From positions 62,001 through 126,000 of the forward strand of contig OY970201.1 of the NCBI GenBank assembly GCA_963708245.1: 64,000 bases of DNA. The letters run 5' to 3'. Of this stretch, positions 55,609-64,000 are shown in pieces. Position 1 is the stretch's first letter, and each line of letters starts with the position of its first letter. The translations under genes and the position numbers were made by a program. Source of the DNA: CAVYXK01 sp963708245 (GTDB taxonomy: Bacteria; Pseudomonadota; Alphaproteobacteria; Acetobacterales; Acetobacteraceae). The notes beneath the pieces are model-generated. The model did not search any database and was not told the DNA's origin. It saw only the letters and a list, made by a program, of their open reading frames with translations.

Positions 55609-56622
55609 TCAGTGCGGCGTTGGAATGCCTTCTCGAATTCTCGCCGAGAAGCCTGGGTCGTCATCGGCGCGAACCGCCCTCTCGTGAATTCTGGAGAGAG
55701 CACGCAGTTTTTCGAAGGACATGCTCGTATCAATGGCGCCGAGGTCATAGGCGTAATTGGGTAGATATCCGGAAAGCAGGATGCGGGGATCGATGGGCAG
55801 ACCGGGGTGAATGACGCGAACCATCTGAAACACCAGTGTGGTGCAGTTGCTGGTAAGCGTGTTGTAGAAGCGCGGATGTCGTGCGATGTCGTTTATTTCT
55901 GCCACGTATCTACGCAACAGTTTCTGTGCATTCGCTGGTGACATGCGAAGATGGTAAATTCGCACGTCCTCGCCTCGAATATTGCTTCGCACCCGTACTA
56001 CATCGCGCTCATCGGCAGCGATGATTGCGAGCTCATATTGTTTGAAGAATCCGGCCAATGGCGAGTACGCCTCATGACGCTCCTTGCGGATTTCGATTGA
56101 AAATGCCAATCCGGAGCCGTCCTGGAAGCCGAAGCTGATGATGGTATGGGCGATCACCTCGCCGGCCCAGTAGGACATGATAAGATCGACGTTTGTTAGA
56201 TGAGACAGGCTGTAGGTCCGAGTTTCCCATCGCTGGTCGAAGTCGGTGTCGCTGCGCCAGGTGAAGTCACGCACATCGCTGACTACTACCCGGTCTCCAT
56301 CGATCGTCGCCCTGGCAGTGCGGGCGACATCAGGCGCCCAATCGCGATCGTTCGACGGTTTGATCCTGGCCCACCAGACGAAGACGATGGCTACCAGCAC
56401 CGCGTAAGCGCAGAGCGTACGCCATCGCCAAGTGCTGGCCAGGCAACTCACGGTTGCCGGAGCCAGGACAAACATAGCTCCGCCCAGCAGATCGCGGATA
56501 ATAGCATTTGTCGGAAACCGAAACCACACCGCGAGCGAACACCAGGCACCCAGCAGCAGGATTGCGACCACCAGGAGAGTGAAGCCGATCCACCGGGCGA
56601 GCCGGCCGATGAAAGGCTTCAC
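55609..56622 (-). CDS. DUF4105 membrane protein
   Basis: 337 residues. Two or three N-terminal membrane segments (WIGFTLLVVAILLLGAWCSLAVWF, GAMFVLAPATVSCLA, LCAYAVLVAIVFVWWA) precede the DUF4105 domain with VSDVRDFTWRSDTDFDQRWE, the EVIAHTIISFGFQDGSGLAFSIE motif and FYNTLTSNCTTLVFQMVR. The family is thought to be a papain-like peptidase group; the conserved His in IAHTIISFGF and the NC(T) Cys are candidate catalytic residues. It overlaps the upstream lipoprotein gene by four bases. Confidence 0.85.
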   Translation of the reverse strand: MKPFIGRLARWIGFTLLVVAILLLGAWCSLAVWFRFPTNAIIRDLLGGAMFVLAPATVSCLASTWRWRTLCAYAVLVAIVFVWWARIKPSNDRDWAPDVARTARATIDGDRVVVSDVRDFTWRSDTDFDQRWETRTYSLSHLTNVDLIMSYWAGEVIAHTIISFGFQDGSGLAFSIEIRKERHEAYSPLAGFFKQYELAIIAADERDVVRVRSNIRGEDVRIYHLRMSPANAQKLLRRYVAEINDIARHPRFYNTLTSNCTTLVFQMVRVIHPGLPIDPRILLSGYLPNYAYDLGAIDTSMSFEKLRALSRIHERAVRADDDPGFSARIREGIPTPH

Positions 56623-58571
56623 CTTGCGGGCTCCAAAACACTATCCGCGGACGCCATGGGCTGCTGCGGGCGTGCACCCGTGGTAGAAACCGGGGAGCAA
56701 CCGTGCGGGCAGGTCTTTGCCAGATGCAGCAGAAGAATGCGGCGAACTTCGGCGACAGTGTTCGGATTCGACTGGACAGAATGGCCAGACCGCACAACCA
56801 GCTCGGATTCCACGCCACCGATATGCGCGCTCTTATACGTCACGACGCCGTCGCTGCCCGTCTCGATGGGTCCGTTGCCCTGCACCGCGATGATGGAATT
56901 AACGGCCACATTCGGCGACATCGGGATCGCCGCAAACACCTGCAAAATCGGGTTGCTCGGTGTCATCCCCCAGACGCTGCTAAAACCCTGGACACCACGG
57001 TTGAGGCGCAAGGCATCGATGTTGCCTTGCACGATTTCAGTCAGGCCCGTTGTCAGCCGGATTGGCAGTGTGACGAAGCGCGCGGCCAGTTGACCGATCC
57101 ACGATCCGGCGACGTAACTGCCATGCTGCGGCGTGGCGATGAAGATCACACGCCGCACCTCCGGCAGCGGCTTTACAAACAAAGCCTGGCGCAGCAACTC
57201 GCGAGTTGATTCCGAGACGCGAAACTGGTCCAGCGGTTTGGAGCTGAACGCGTCCCACAGTCGTGATCCACTGTCGATCACCAGCATCTTGGCCAGGAGT
57301 CCGCCCTGGCTGTGGCCGATCAGGACCATGTCGTGCAAAGCCGGATTCGTGCCTTGCGGGTCCAGCTTGTGCACCGCCAATTCCAGGGCCGTTCGCAGTT
57401 GGAGGGCAGAGAAGGGTATTGGGATCCCGGTATTGTAAGAAAAGAGCCAGAACTGGAAGTGATCGCGGATGACGGGATCGCTCTGCAAGTCGTTGATCAG
57501 ATCGGCCCAACGGCCGGCGCTGGATGCCGTGCCGTGGATAAACACAACCGGTATTTGGTCAGGTGCAAATGGCTGAAGTGCGACCAGTTGTGAGGGAGAA
57601 CGATCGAAGAAATCGCCACGCAGGAACCCAGCGTATTCGCTGCTCCAGATCTTCGGGTCACTCAATCCGTAAGCGAAAGCGGCGGTTGGATCGGCTTGCA
57701 GTGGAACCGATTGCTCGCGAACCTGCACTTCGCTCGGTTCATAGGCGGGATACAGGTCGATTCGGCCGTGCAGATGCCCTTGAGCGAAATCGCGCGGAGC
57801 AAGATCGACGCGAAGCAAAGCTGTGACCGGGACCTTCAGATTGGGATCTACCTGGAATCCTGTTTCCTTGACATTCGACGAAATGCCTGCGGCGAGCGAG
57901 GCACCAATTCCGTAATAGCGGTAACGGCTCCGCAGACCGGTGACGCGCAGCTCGTCGGCCGGGTTGAAATCTGACAGAACGAGGTTATCCCACCGGGCAG
58001 TCGCCGAGTCGAATACGATGTCAATGGTCCCGAATGGAAGCTCGTATGTGCCGGAGCTGAACACGACCCGGGAGCGGTCCGCCGACGCGAAAGCGGACGT
58101 AAGACTGCGGTTGTAGATATCGGTCGCTATTCGTACTCGGGGATCGAACTCGTTGGGCCTTTGAGTCGGGTCATTCGGGAAAAGAAAGGTAAAGGCATAG
58201 ATAGCGGCCGCAAGGTAGTAAGGGTTCTTGTCAGTATGCTCGGCATAACGGAAGGACATCTCGGCGAGGGCGAAGACGGCATCAGGGCTCGGCTCGCCAT
58301 TTACGACTGTGCGGTGCAGGATGGCGATCGCCGTCTCCGGGTCGCTTTTGTAAAGCTGCCACAGGTCCCGCTGCTGCAGGACGATTTGCGTCTCGGGACT
58401 GATCTGGCCGGAGGAGATGACGTTGCTAGTCAGCTCGCGTTGTACGGCGCCCGGATTGACACGTTCGACCTGGATGGGTGTGGCGCAGGCGGCAAGCAGG
58501 ATCAGAACGCCGGCACAAACGGTCAGTGTCGCACGGTGCCACGTGGGTCGGGGCGGCTTACCTTGCATCAA
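56619..58571 (-). CDS. Lipase-like alpha/beta hydrolase lipoprotein
   Basis: 650 residues. The lipobox ends CAGVLILLAACATP, so this is a membrane-attached lipoprotein. After an N-terminal helical domain (YYLAAAIYAFTFLFPND), the hydrolase part starts at IPVVFIHGTASSAGRWADLIN. The nucleophile elbow GHSQGG carries Ser, with YNTGIPIPFSALQLRTALEL and RVIFIATPQHGSYVAGS around it; a C-terminal His (RSGHSVQSNPNTVAEVRRIL) completes a plausible triad. It resembles outer-membrane or periplasmic esterases of unknown substrate. It overlaps the DUF4105 gene, so the two probably work together. Confidence 0.82.
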   Translation of the reverse strand: MMQGKPPRPTWHRATLTVCAGVLILLAACATPIQVERVNPGAVQRELTSNVISSGQISPETQIVLQQRDLWQLYKSDPETAIAILHRTVVNGEPSPDAVFALAEMSFRYAEHTDKNPYYLAAAIYAFTFLFPNDPTQRPNEFDPRVRIATDIYNRSLTSAFASADRSRVVFSSGTYELPFGTIDIVFDSATARWDNLVLSDFNPADELRVTGLRSRYRYYGIGASLAAGISSNVKETGFQVDPNLKVPVTALLRVDLAPRDFAQGHLHGRIDLYPAYEPSEVQVREQSVPLQADPTAAFAYGLSDPKIWSSEYAGFLRGDFFDRSPSQLVALQPFAPDQIPVVFIHGTASSAGRWADLINDLQSDPVIRDHFQFWLFSYNTGIPIPFSALQLRTALELAVHKLDPQGTNPALHDMVLIGHSQGGLLAKMLVIDSGSRLWDAFSSKPLDQFRVSESTRELLRQALFVKPLPEVRRVIFIATPQHGSYVAGSWIGQLAARFVTLPIRLTTGLTEIVQGNIDALRLNRGVQGFSSVWGMTPSNPILQVFAAIPMSPNVAVNSIIAVQGNGPIETGSDGVVTYKSAHIGGVESELVVRSGHSVQSNPNTVAEVRRILLLHLAKTCPHGCSPVSTTGARPQQPMASADSVLEPAR

Positions 58572-58614
58572 GCAAGCCGCCAGGGTTTAACGACGTGTTC
58601 GAGAGAATGGGACC

Positions 58615-59145
58615 GTGTTGGACAAGGAAGCTTATGTGTTCAAGGAGACTCTCCGGAATGGTACGCCCGTCACCTTGAGGGCGGCGCGCGCCGATGACGG
58701 CCCCAGGATCCGGCGAGCCTTCAAGCGTCTCGACCGCGACACGGTTTATACTCGCTTCTTCGGATACAAGGCAGACGTCAGTGACGCCGAGCTGGAGCGG
58801 ATCACAGGCGCGGATTTCGATCGTGACGTTGCCCTGCTGGTCACGACTGGATCGGGGGACGACGAGGTGGTTATCGGCGGCGCCAGCTATTTCACAGTGG
58901 AAGCCGGCCCTTCGGCTCGCAGTGCCGAAATCGCTTTTACGGTGGAGGAAGACTATCAGGGGCTCGGGGTGGCCAGCCTTCTGATGCGGCACATTATCCG
59001 CATTGCCCGCGAGAACAATCTGACCCACCTTGTGGCTGACGTACTTGTTCACAATCTGCCAATGCTGGCAGTCTTCAAGCGCAGCGGTCTGCCGATGACA
59101 ATACGGCGCCAAGGCGATGTAGTGCATGTGACATTGTTGCTGTAA
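58615..59145 (+). CDS. GNAT family N-acetyltransferase
   Basis: 176 residues from a GTG at 58615. The acetyl-CoA-binding core is AEIAFTVEEDYQGLGVASLLMRHIIRIARENN, with the Q-x-x-G-x-A/G pyrophosphate loop. The N-terminal part (KETLRNGTPVTLRAARADDGPRIRRAF, DTVYTRFFGYKADVSDAEL) resembles the acetyltransferase domain of Pat-type protein acetylases. It stands divergent from the lipase-like lipoprotein, 43 bases away. The substrate is unknown; a link to acetyl-CoA/acetyl phosphate metabolism nearby is only suggestive. Confidence 0.85.
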   Translation: MLDKEAYVFKETLRNGTPVTLRAARADDGPRIRRAFKRLDRDTVYTRFFGYKADVSDAELERITGADFDRDVALLVTTGSGDDEVVIGGASYFTVEAGPSARSAEIAFTVEEDYQGLGVASLLMRHIIRIARENNLTHLVADVLVHNLPMLAVFKRSGLPMTIRRQGDVVHVTLLL

Positions 59146-59180
59146 CCCGAGAACGCCGATGCGGACGGACAGGTTGTCCA

Positions 59181-59593
59181 TCACTGAGGACCCGTGTCGG
59201 GTGGCGCCTTATTCATCGGAACGGCGATCACGGTGCAGGTTACATTCGGACCTTTAATATTGGCAACAATCCGCCCATCGTCCTGGGCTTTTCCTTCGAT
59301 CGTAGCCGTTCTTTCCTGTCCGCCCATTTCCGTCGCGATCATACTGAACGTATGATGTGGCCGATCCACCCCTCCAAACGCCTTTGTCATTGTCTTCATA
59401 TGATCCCACGCGATCATCCCTGCCAGGGTGTCGCTCGCGCCTCCACAACGATATACCAGTCCAGGGAGGGGCATCCGGCTATCGCCTGCGAATGGCGCAC
59501 ATAAACGCTTCCCTCCGGCATTTGTGCCGAAACCGGGCTGAGAGATGCACCGAAGATCAGGGTACTCCGCGCAATCAGTTTCCAGGCGGTCAT
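59181..59593 (-). pseudogene. Small exported protein with a one-base frameshift
   Basis: An ATG at 59593 starts a signal peptide (KLIARSTLIFGASLSPVSA) and SVYVRHSQAIAGCPSLDWYIVVE. The other frame then carries GASDTLAGMIAWDHMKTMTKAFGG to IVANIKGPNVTCTVIAVPMNKAP and the stop at 59181. A missing G near 59438-59444 explains the break. Two conserved Cys and no recognised family. Directly downstream of the RND genes' opposite end (10 bases from the permease stop), so it could be the last gene of that operon. Confidence 0.6.
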
Positions 59594-59603
59594 AGGGCGG
59601 TCC

Positions 59604-62600
59604 TCAGCCCGGGTCTCGCACGAGATGATTTGCCGGAGCCTGTTCCTCCGCCGGTTTTGCGGAGGGGCGCGCCGACGAGCGAAGCCACTCGCGCATACCC
59701 TGGAAGATTACGTACAAGGCCGGGATCGCGAAGATTCCGATGAATGAAGCGGATATCATGCCTCCGAAGACCGGGGTTCCGACATCACGGCGCGCCAGTT
59801 GCGAGGGACCGACGGCTACAACCAGTGGCAGCAGTCCCAGGATGAAGGCGAACGACGTCATCATGACCGGGCGAAACCGCAGACGAGCGCCCTCGGTTGC
59901 CGCTTCGAGCAGCGGAATACCCTCGGCGCGCCGCTCCTTCGCGAACTCCACGATCAGAATGCCATTCTTGGCGGCGAGTCCGATTAGCACCACCATGCCG
60001 ATCTGCGCATAAAGATCGAGGGTGAGGCCTGCTAGCACCATAGCAAAATAGGATCCTAGCACCCCGATCGTCACCGACAGCAGGACCGGGACCGGGATGG
60101 TCCAACTCTCGTACTGCGCCACCAGGAACAGGTACGCAAACAATACCGCGAAGCCAAGGATGATGGCGGTCTTTCCTTCAGCGCGCTTCTCCTGGAACGA
60201 GATGTCGGTCCAAAGGCCGGTGTATCCCCGTGGCAGCGTATTCCGCGCAACCTGCTCCATTGCCGCCAGAGCCTGACCGGAAGAGACGCCTGGCGCGGGG
60301 CTACCCTGAATCGTCACGGCGAGCCGGTTGTTGTACCGAATCAGCGCCTGTGGTCCGATTATCGGTTGCACCTCCACCAGGCTGCGCAGCGGTATCATCT
60401 GGTTATCAGCGCTGCGGACATTGATCCGATAGATGTCGTCCACAGCAGAACGGTCCTCGGCCTCCCCCTGCACCTGCACCTGCCAGGAACGGCCAAACAG
60501 GTTGAAGTCGTTAACATAGTACCCGCCTAGCGAAGCCTGCAGCGCCTGGAAGATTGCTGACGGTTCTACCTTCAGAATTTTTGCCTTCTCCCGATCGATA
60601 TTAAGGTAGATCGACGGCGTGCTAGCCGAAAAGGTGCTGAACACCCGACTGAGTTTTGGGTCCTGATTTGCCGCGACCAGCAGGCCTCGCAGCACTTGCG
60701 CCAGGGCAGCAGGACTGCCACCCCCGGTGTCCTGCAACACGTAGCTGAAGCCGCCACCGGTACCGAGACCGATGATTGGCGGAGGCGCCAGCGGTACCGC
60801 CCGCCCGCCGCGCAACTGGCGGAATTTCGTCCCGAGTCGTGCGATAATCGCCGGGGCCGTCTGGCCAGGCTCTGCCCGCTCCTCGAATGGCTTCAAGGAG
60901 ACTATGAGGAATGCGGCGTTTGCCTGCGAGTAGTTGTCGATAAAGTTCAGCCCGATCGTCGCCGAATAATCAGCAATGGCCGGTTCTTGCTTCAAGATGT
61001 CCTCAATCTGGCGTACGACCTGTGTCGTACGACCGATCGAAGCCCCATCTGGCAGTTGCACGACAACGAAAAAGGCGCCTTGGTCCTCCTCCGGCACGAA
61101 GCCAGTGGGGGTTATTTTTCCCAACGCCCAGATCCCGGCCATCGACACGGCGACCATAACCAGGCCGATAATGGAAATCCGGACAAGCCTGGCCACGATG
61201 GCGCCGTAGCCGTCCCGCACCCAGTCGATGCCACGCATCAGCGCCCCGATCGGCCCACGACGCGGGCCATGATGCGGACGCAGAAACAGCGCACACAGCG
61301 CGGGCGATAGTGTCAAGGCGTTGATCGCCGAAAGGAACATGGCAACCGCGACCGTAACCGCGAACTGTCGGAACAGCTCACCCGAAATGCCGGGAATGAA
61401 TGCCACGGGGACAAATACCGAGAGCAGCACGAGCGTGATTGCAATGATGGGTGCAAAGATCTGTCCCATTGCGACCTTGGTCGCTTCGGCGGGCGATAAT
61501 TCGGGATGGTGCTCCATCACCTGCTCGACAGCCTCGACTACCACGATAGCATCGTCCACAACGATGCCTATCGCGAGCACGATCGCCAGCAGCGAGACGG
61601 TGTTGGCCGAATAGCCGATGGCATTCAGTACGGCGAACGTGCCGATCAGGCTGACCGGCACTGCAATGGTGGGAATAAGCGTAGCGCGCAGACTACCCAG
61701 GAACAGGTAGACGACGAGCACGACCAGAATGAAGGCCTCGATCAGCGTCTTCTGCACCTCGTAAATCGTGGCCGTGACGAATGTGGTCGGGTCGTAGGTC
61801 ACTTTCCAGGCGAGGTCATCCGGGAAGCTTTGGGCTGAATCCTTCATGAACTGTTTGACGCCACCAAGTGCGGTCAGCGCATTGGCGCCAGGCGCCTGAT
61901 AGATCGCGATCAGCGCCGCTGGCGTGCCATTCAATCTGGTAGAGCGATCAAGGTTCGCCGCGCCCAGTTCCAATCGTGCAATGTCCCCCAAGCGCAGCAC
62001 GGATCCGTCCGGATTGGTCCGGATCACGATCCGCTCGAACTCGGCGACCGATGACAACCGCCCCTTCGTCTGAACATTGAGCTGCAACTGCTGGTCATTG
62101 GAAATTGGACGGGCGCCGATCCGTCCGACCGCGGCCTGGATATTCTGTGACTGAATCGCATTGATGACATCGGCAGTAGTCAGTCCGAGCCCGGTCAGCC
62201 GATCCGTGCGCACCCAGGCGCGCATCGAATAGTCCTGCGGTCCGAACAGCGTCGCGTCCCCGACTCCAGGCGTGCTCCTGATCTGATCCAGCAGGTTGAT
62301 GGTCGCGTAATTCGAAATGAACAGTTCATCATGCGTTTGCTTCGGCGAATAGAGCGCAATGACGCCGAGCAGGGCGGAGGACTGCTTTTTTACGGTGACG
62401 CCCTGACGTCGAACGTCCTCTGGCAGCTTCGAAAGTGCCACCTGAACGCGATTGTTGACGTTGACGGTATCAATATCCGGATTCGTACCGAGCTCGAAGG
62501 AGACCTTCAGCGAGTAGCTGCCGTCGTTCCCGCTTACGCTCTTCATGTAGATCATCTTGTCGACGCCGATTACCTGGCTTTCGATCGGCTGCGCGATCGT

Positions 62601-62780
62601 GGCCTCGACTACGGCGGCCGATGCGCCCGGATAACTGGTCGTCACCGCCACTTGTGGCGGCACGATGTCCGGATACTGCGAGATTGGGATCGCCAGCAGC
62701 GACAACAGTCCGGCAATCGTCATGAGAATGGCAATGACGGTCGCCAGCCTGGGCCGGTCGATGAAGATGGTCGAGAACAT
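59604..62780 (-). CDS. RND efflux permease, HAE1 (AcrB/MexB-like)
   Basis: 1,058 residues from the ATG at 62780, which gives MFSTIFIDRPRLATVIAILM. Twelve membrane segments and two large periplasmic loops follow the AcrB plan. Seen are PISQYPDIVPPQVAVTTSYPGAS, the TM4 proton-relay motif AIGIVVDDAIVVVEAVEQVM with its aspartate pair, GISGELFRQFAVTVAVAMFLS, and FVPEEDQGAFFVVVQLPDGAS. It exports hydrophobic drugs, solvents or lipids using the proton gradient. The adaptor gene lies immediately upstream (four bases). No outer-membrane channel gene is in the window. Confidence 0.94.
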   Translation of the reverse strand: MFSTIFIDRPRLATVIAILMTIAGLLSLLAIPISQYPDIVPPQVAVTTSYPGASAAVVEATIAQPIESQVIGVDKMIYMKSVSGNDGSYSLKVSFELGTNPDIDTVNVNNRVQVALSKLPEDVRRQGVTVKKQSSALLGVIALYSPKQTHDELFISNYATINLLDQIRSTPGVGDATLFGPQDYSMRAWVRTDRLTGLGLTTADVINAIQSQNIQAAVGRIGARPISNDQQLQLNVQTKGRLSSVAEFERIVIRTNPDGSVLRLGDIARLELGAANLDRSTRLNGTPAALIAIYQAPGANALTALGGVKQFMKDSAQSFPDDLAWKVTYDPTTFVTATIYEVQKTLIEAFILVVLVVYLFLGSLRATLIPTIAVPVSLIGTFAVLNAIGYSANTVSLLAIVLAIGIVVDDAIVVVEAVEQVMEHHPELSPAEATKVAMGQIFAPIIAITLVLLSVFVPVAFIPGISGELFRQFAVTVAVAMFLSAINALTLSPALCALFLRPHHGPRRGPIGALMRGIDWVRDGYGAIVARLVRISIIGLVMVAVSMAGIWALGKITPTGFVPEEDQGAFFVVVQLPDGASIGRTTQVVRQIEDILKQEPAIADYSATIGLNFIDNYSQANAAFLIVSLKPFEERAEPGQTAPAIIARLGTKFRQLRGGRAVPLAPPPIIGLGTGGGFSYVLQDTGGGSPAALAQVLRGLLVAANQDPKLSRVFSTFSASTPSIYLNIDREKAKILKVEPSAIFQALQASLGGYYVNDFNLFGRSWQVQVQGEAEDRSAVDDIYRINVRSADNQMIPLRSLVEVQPIIGPQALIRYNNRLAVTIQGSPAPGVSSGQALAAMEQVARNTLPRGYTGLWTDISFQEKRAEGKTAIILGFAVLFAYLFLVAQYESWTIPVPVLLSVTIGVLGSYFAMVLAGLTLDLYAQIGMVVLIGLAAKNGILIVEFAKERRAEGIPLLEAATEGARLRFRPVMMTSFAFILGLLPLVVAVGPSQLARRDVGTPVFGGMISASFIGIFAIPALYVIFQGMREWLRSSARPSAKPAEEQAPANHLVRDPG

Positions 62781-62784
62781 CGGG

Positions 62785-63945
62785 TCAGCCCTGGCTGAGT
62801 GGAGGTGGCGCCTGGCTGGCGATAACGGGCGTGCCAGGCCGCAGGCTTTCCATGCCCTGTACAATCACTTGCTCGCCGCCCTTGAGGCCGTCATCGACGA
62901 TCGCGTCCGGGCCTGACTCGCCACCCAGCTTCACGCGCTTGACCGCTGCTTTTCCATCCTCGACCACGAATACGTAAGTGCCTTGCTGATCGACTATCAG
63001 CGCTGATTGAGGTACAAGAACTTTCTCCTCGGGCTTTTCGGCCTCGACAGAAACTCGCACGAGCTGACCATCGATGAGCGAGCCATTCGGGTTTGGCAGG
63101 CTCGCCCGAACCAGAACGGTATCAGTCGCCCGATCCACCTTCACATCGATGAAGTTGATCAGGCCCGTCTGGCCATACGTCGAGCCATCCGAAAACCGTA
63201 TGCGTACCGCGACCGCCTGCTGCTTTGCCTTGCGCTCCTCCTGCTCGACCTTCAGGAATTCGCGCTGACTCACCGGAAACGTCACATACATCGGGTCACG
63301 ACTAACCATCTCGGTTAATGGACCGCTGTCGGGCCCTACCACGTTACCCTTGGTGAACCTGGAACGCCCGACTTCTCCGCTGATCGGGGCGCTGATCTCC
63401 GTGTAACCAAGATTGATCTCAGCGGTTTTAAGGTTTGCACTCGCGATAATCACTTCGCCCTGCGCGGTTTTCTCGGCTGCTACGTCCCTATCCAGCGTTG
63501 CCTGGGAGGCAGTGTTTGTTTTCACCAGCTCCTCAGTGCGTGCGCGTTGTGCCGATGCATTGGTGTATTTGGCCTGTGCCTCCAAAAGCGCACCGCGCGC
63601 CTGCATCACCGCCGCTTGAAAGGTATCCGGCTCGATGCGGTAAAGCATGTCGCCTTCCTTCACCAAATTGCCTTCCTTGAACAACACCTGTTGCAGGAAG
63701 CCCGTCACGCGCGCACGGATGTCCACGTGTTCGATCGCTTCCACGCGACCGACAAATTCGGTCGCGCGGGTTATCGGTCGTACTTCAGCCGCAACGGTAC
63801 CAACAGGGATTGCGCTTGGCTGTTGTGCCTGACTGGGTAGCGCTTGCGCTATTGCGCCGAATAGAGCTGCCGTAGCGATGTAGCGAAGCATTCGCGTCCT
63901 CTGCACCTGATCCTGGATCATCCTGCGGATTGCTGCTTTCGGCAT
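62785..63945 (-). CDS. RND efflux periplasmic adaptor (membrane fusion protein)
   Basis: 386 residues; the start could also be the ATG at 63891 (MLRYIATAALFG, signal peptide ending at about AQALPSQAQ). The adaptor layout is complete: beta-barrel strand ATEFVGRVEAIEHVDIRARVTGFL, the lipoyl half-motif LFKEGNLVKEGDMLYRIEP, a helical hairpin (AQAKYTNASAQRARTEELV), then LGYTEISAPISGEVGRSRFTKGN and GQLVRVSVEAEK. It links the permease to an outer-membrane channel. Its start is near the window edge and any regulator lies beyond. Confidence 0.92.
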   Translation of the reverse strand: MPKAAIRRMIQDQVQRTRMLRYIATAALFGAIAQALPSQAQQPSAIPVGTVAAEVRPITRATEFVGRVEAIEHVDIRARVTGFLQQVLFKEGNLVKEGDMLYRIEPDTFQAAVMQARGALLEAQAKYTNASAQRARTEELVKTNTASQATLDRDVAAEKTAQGEVIIASANLKTAEINLGYTEISAPISGEVGRSRFTKGNVVGPDSGPLTEMVSRDPMYVTFPVSQREFLKVEQEERKAKQQAVAVRIRFSDGSTYGQTGLINFIDVKVDRATDTVLVRASLPNPNGSLIDGQLVRVSVEAEKPEEKVLVPQSALIVDQQGTYVFVVEDGKAAVKRVKLGGESGPDAIVDDGLKGGEQVIVQGMESLRPGTPVIASQAPPPLSQG

Positions 63946-64000
63946 ATGGCGATGGCCTCAGGTCGGGGGGTGACTCAGGGTCACGGACGGGGGTTCTCCA

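Overview
The window is about 64 kb of GC-rich DNA whose gene content fits an alphaproteobacterium, most likely Rhodospirillales/Acetobacteraceae-like. The clues are a ChvG/ChvI pair, a fused trpEG gene behind a tryptophan attenuator, hopanoid genes hpnABCD plus hpnL, FNR/FixK-type boxes, and a DUF3141-pta-fabI-ackA operon. The taxonomic guess is inference. No rRNA, tRNA or CRISPR was seen.

Layout. 1-8.5 kb: a partial TPR protein, DUF72, an acyl-CoA synthetase/FAH hydrolase pair, chvIG, a methyltransferase, a HugZ-like protein, and a small Cys protein behind a perfect FNR box. 9-19 kb is an accessory island: a histidine kinase with an internal deletion, an orphan Phd-type antitoxin, a trypsin/STAND-NTPase/WD40 protein with ten near-identical repeats and its Trypco1 partner, an ISNCY/IS1202-like element with a 20-bp target duplication, an AT-richer PD-(D/E)xK-like gene, an IS1595 transposase remnant, and a cluster of three 27-bp repeats. 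19-22.5 kb: coenzyme F420 genes (fgd, cofE, cofD, cofC), overlapping and co-directional. 22.5-28 kb: surface-glycan genes, including a complete GDP-heptose set (hddA, gmhA, fused hddC-gmhB). 28-33 kb: a BTAD/TPR regulator, a small locus (33-bp-repeat peptide, DUF6065, small membrane protein), and secB. 33-42 kb: dnaE, a broken antitoxin, hpnD-C-B-A and hpnL, and a VapC fragment. 42-45.5 kb: trpL attenuator, trpEG, and a ModA-like protein. 45.5-55.6 kb: PPK2, a lipoprotein, and the DUF3141-pta-fabI-ackA-membrane protein operon with a divergent phasin, with FNR boxes at both ends. 55.6-64 kb: DUF4105, a lipase-like lipoprotein, GNAT, a small exported protein and an RND efflux pair.

The strongest lead is the 11-15.2 kb module. 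The ten 43-residue WD40 repeats are nearly identical except at five positions, as in a diversifying recognition surface. Both genes are damaged: an in-frame TGA splits the large protein and a 5-bp tandem duplication cuts off the C-terminus of its Trypco1 partner. Other damage includes a 7-bp duplication in an antitoxin, an internal deletion in a kinase, and single-base frameshifts in ackA, a lipoprotein, a small exported protein and DUF6065. The tandem duplications look like real decay; the single-base events could be sequencing errors.

Three FNR boxes (8.2, 47.1 and 55.1 kb) suggest that acetate/acetyl-phosphate, polyphosphate and PHA-granule functions are induced together at low oxygen. Several intergenic palindromic repeat families are scattered through the window.
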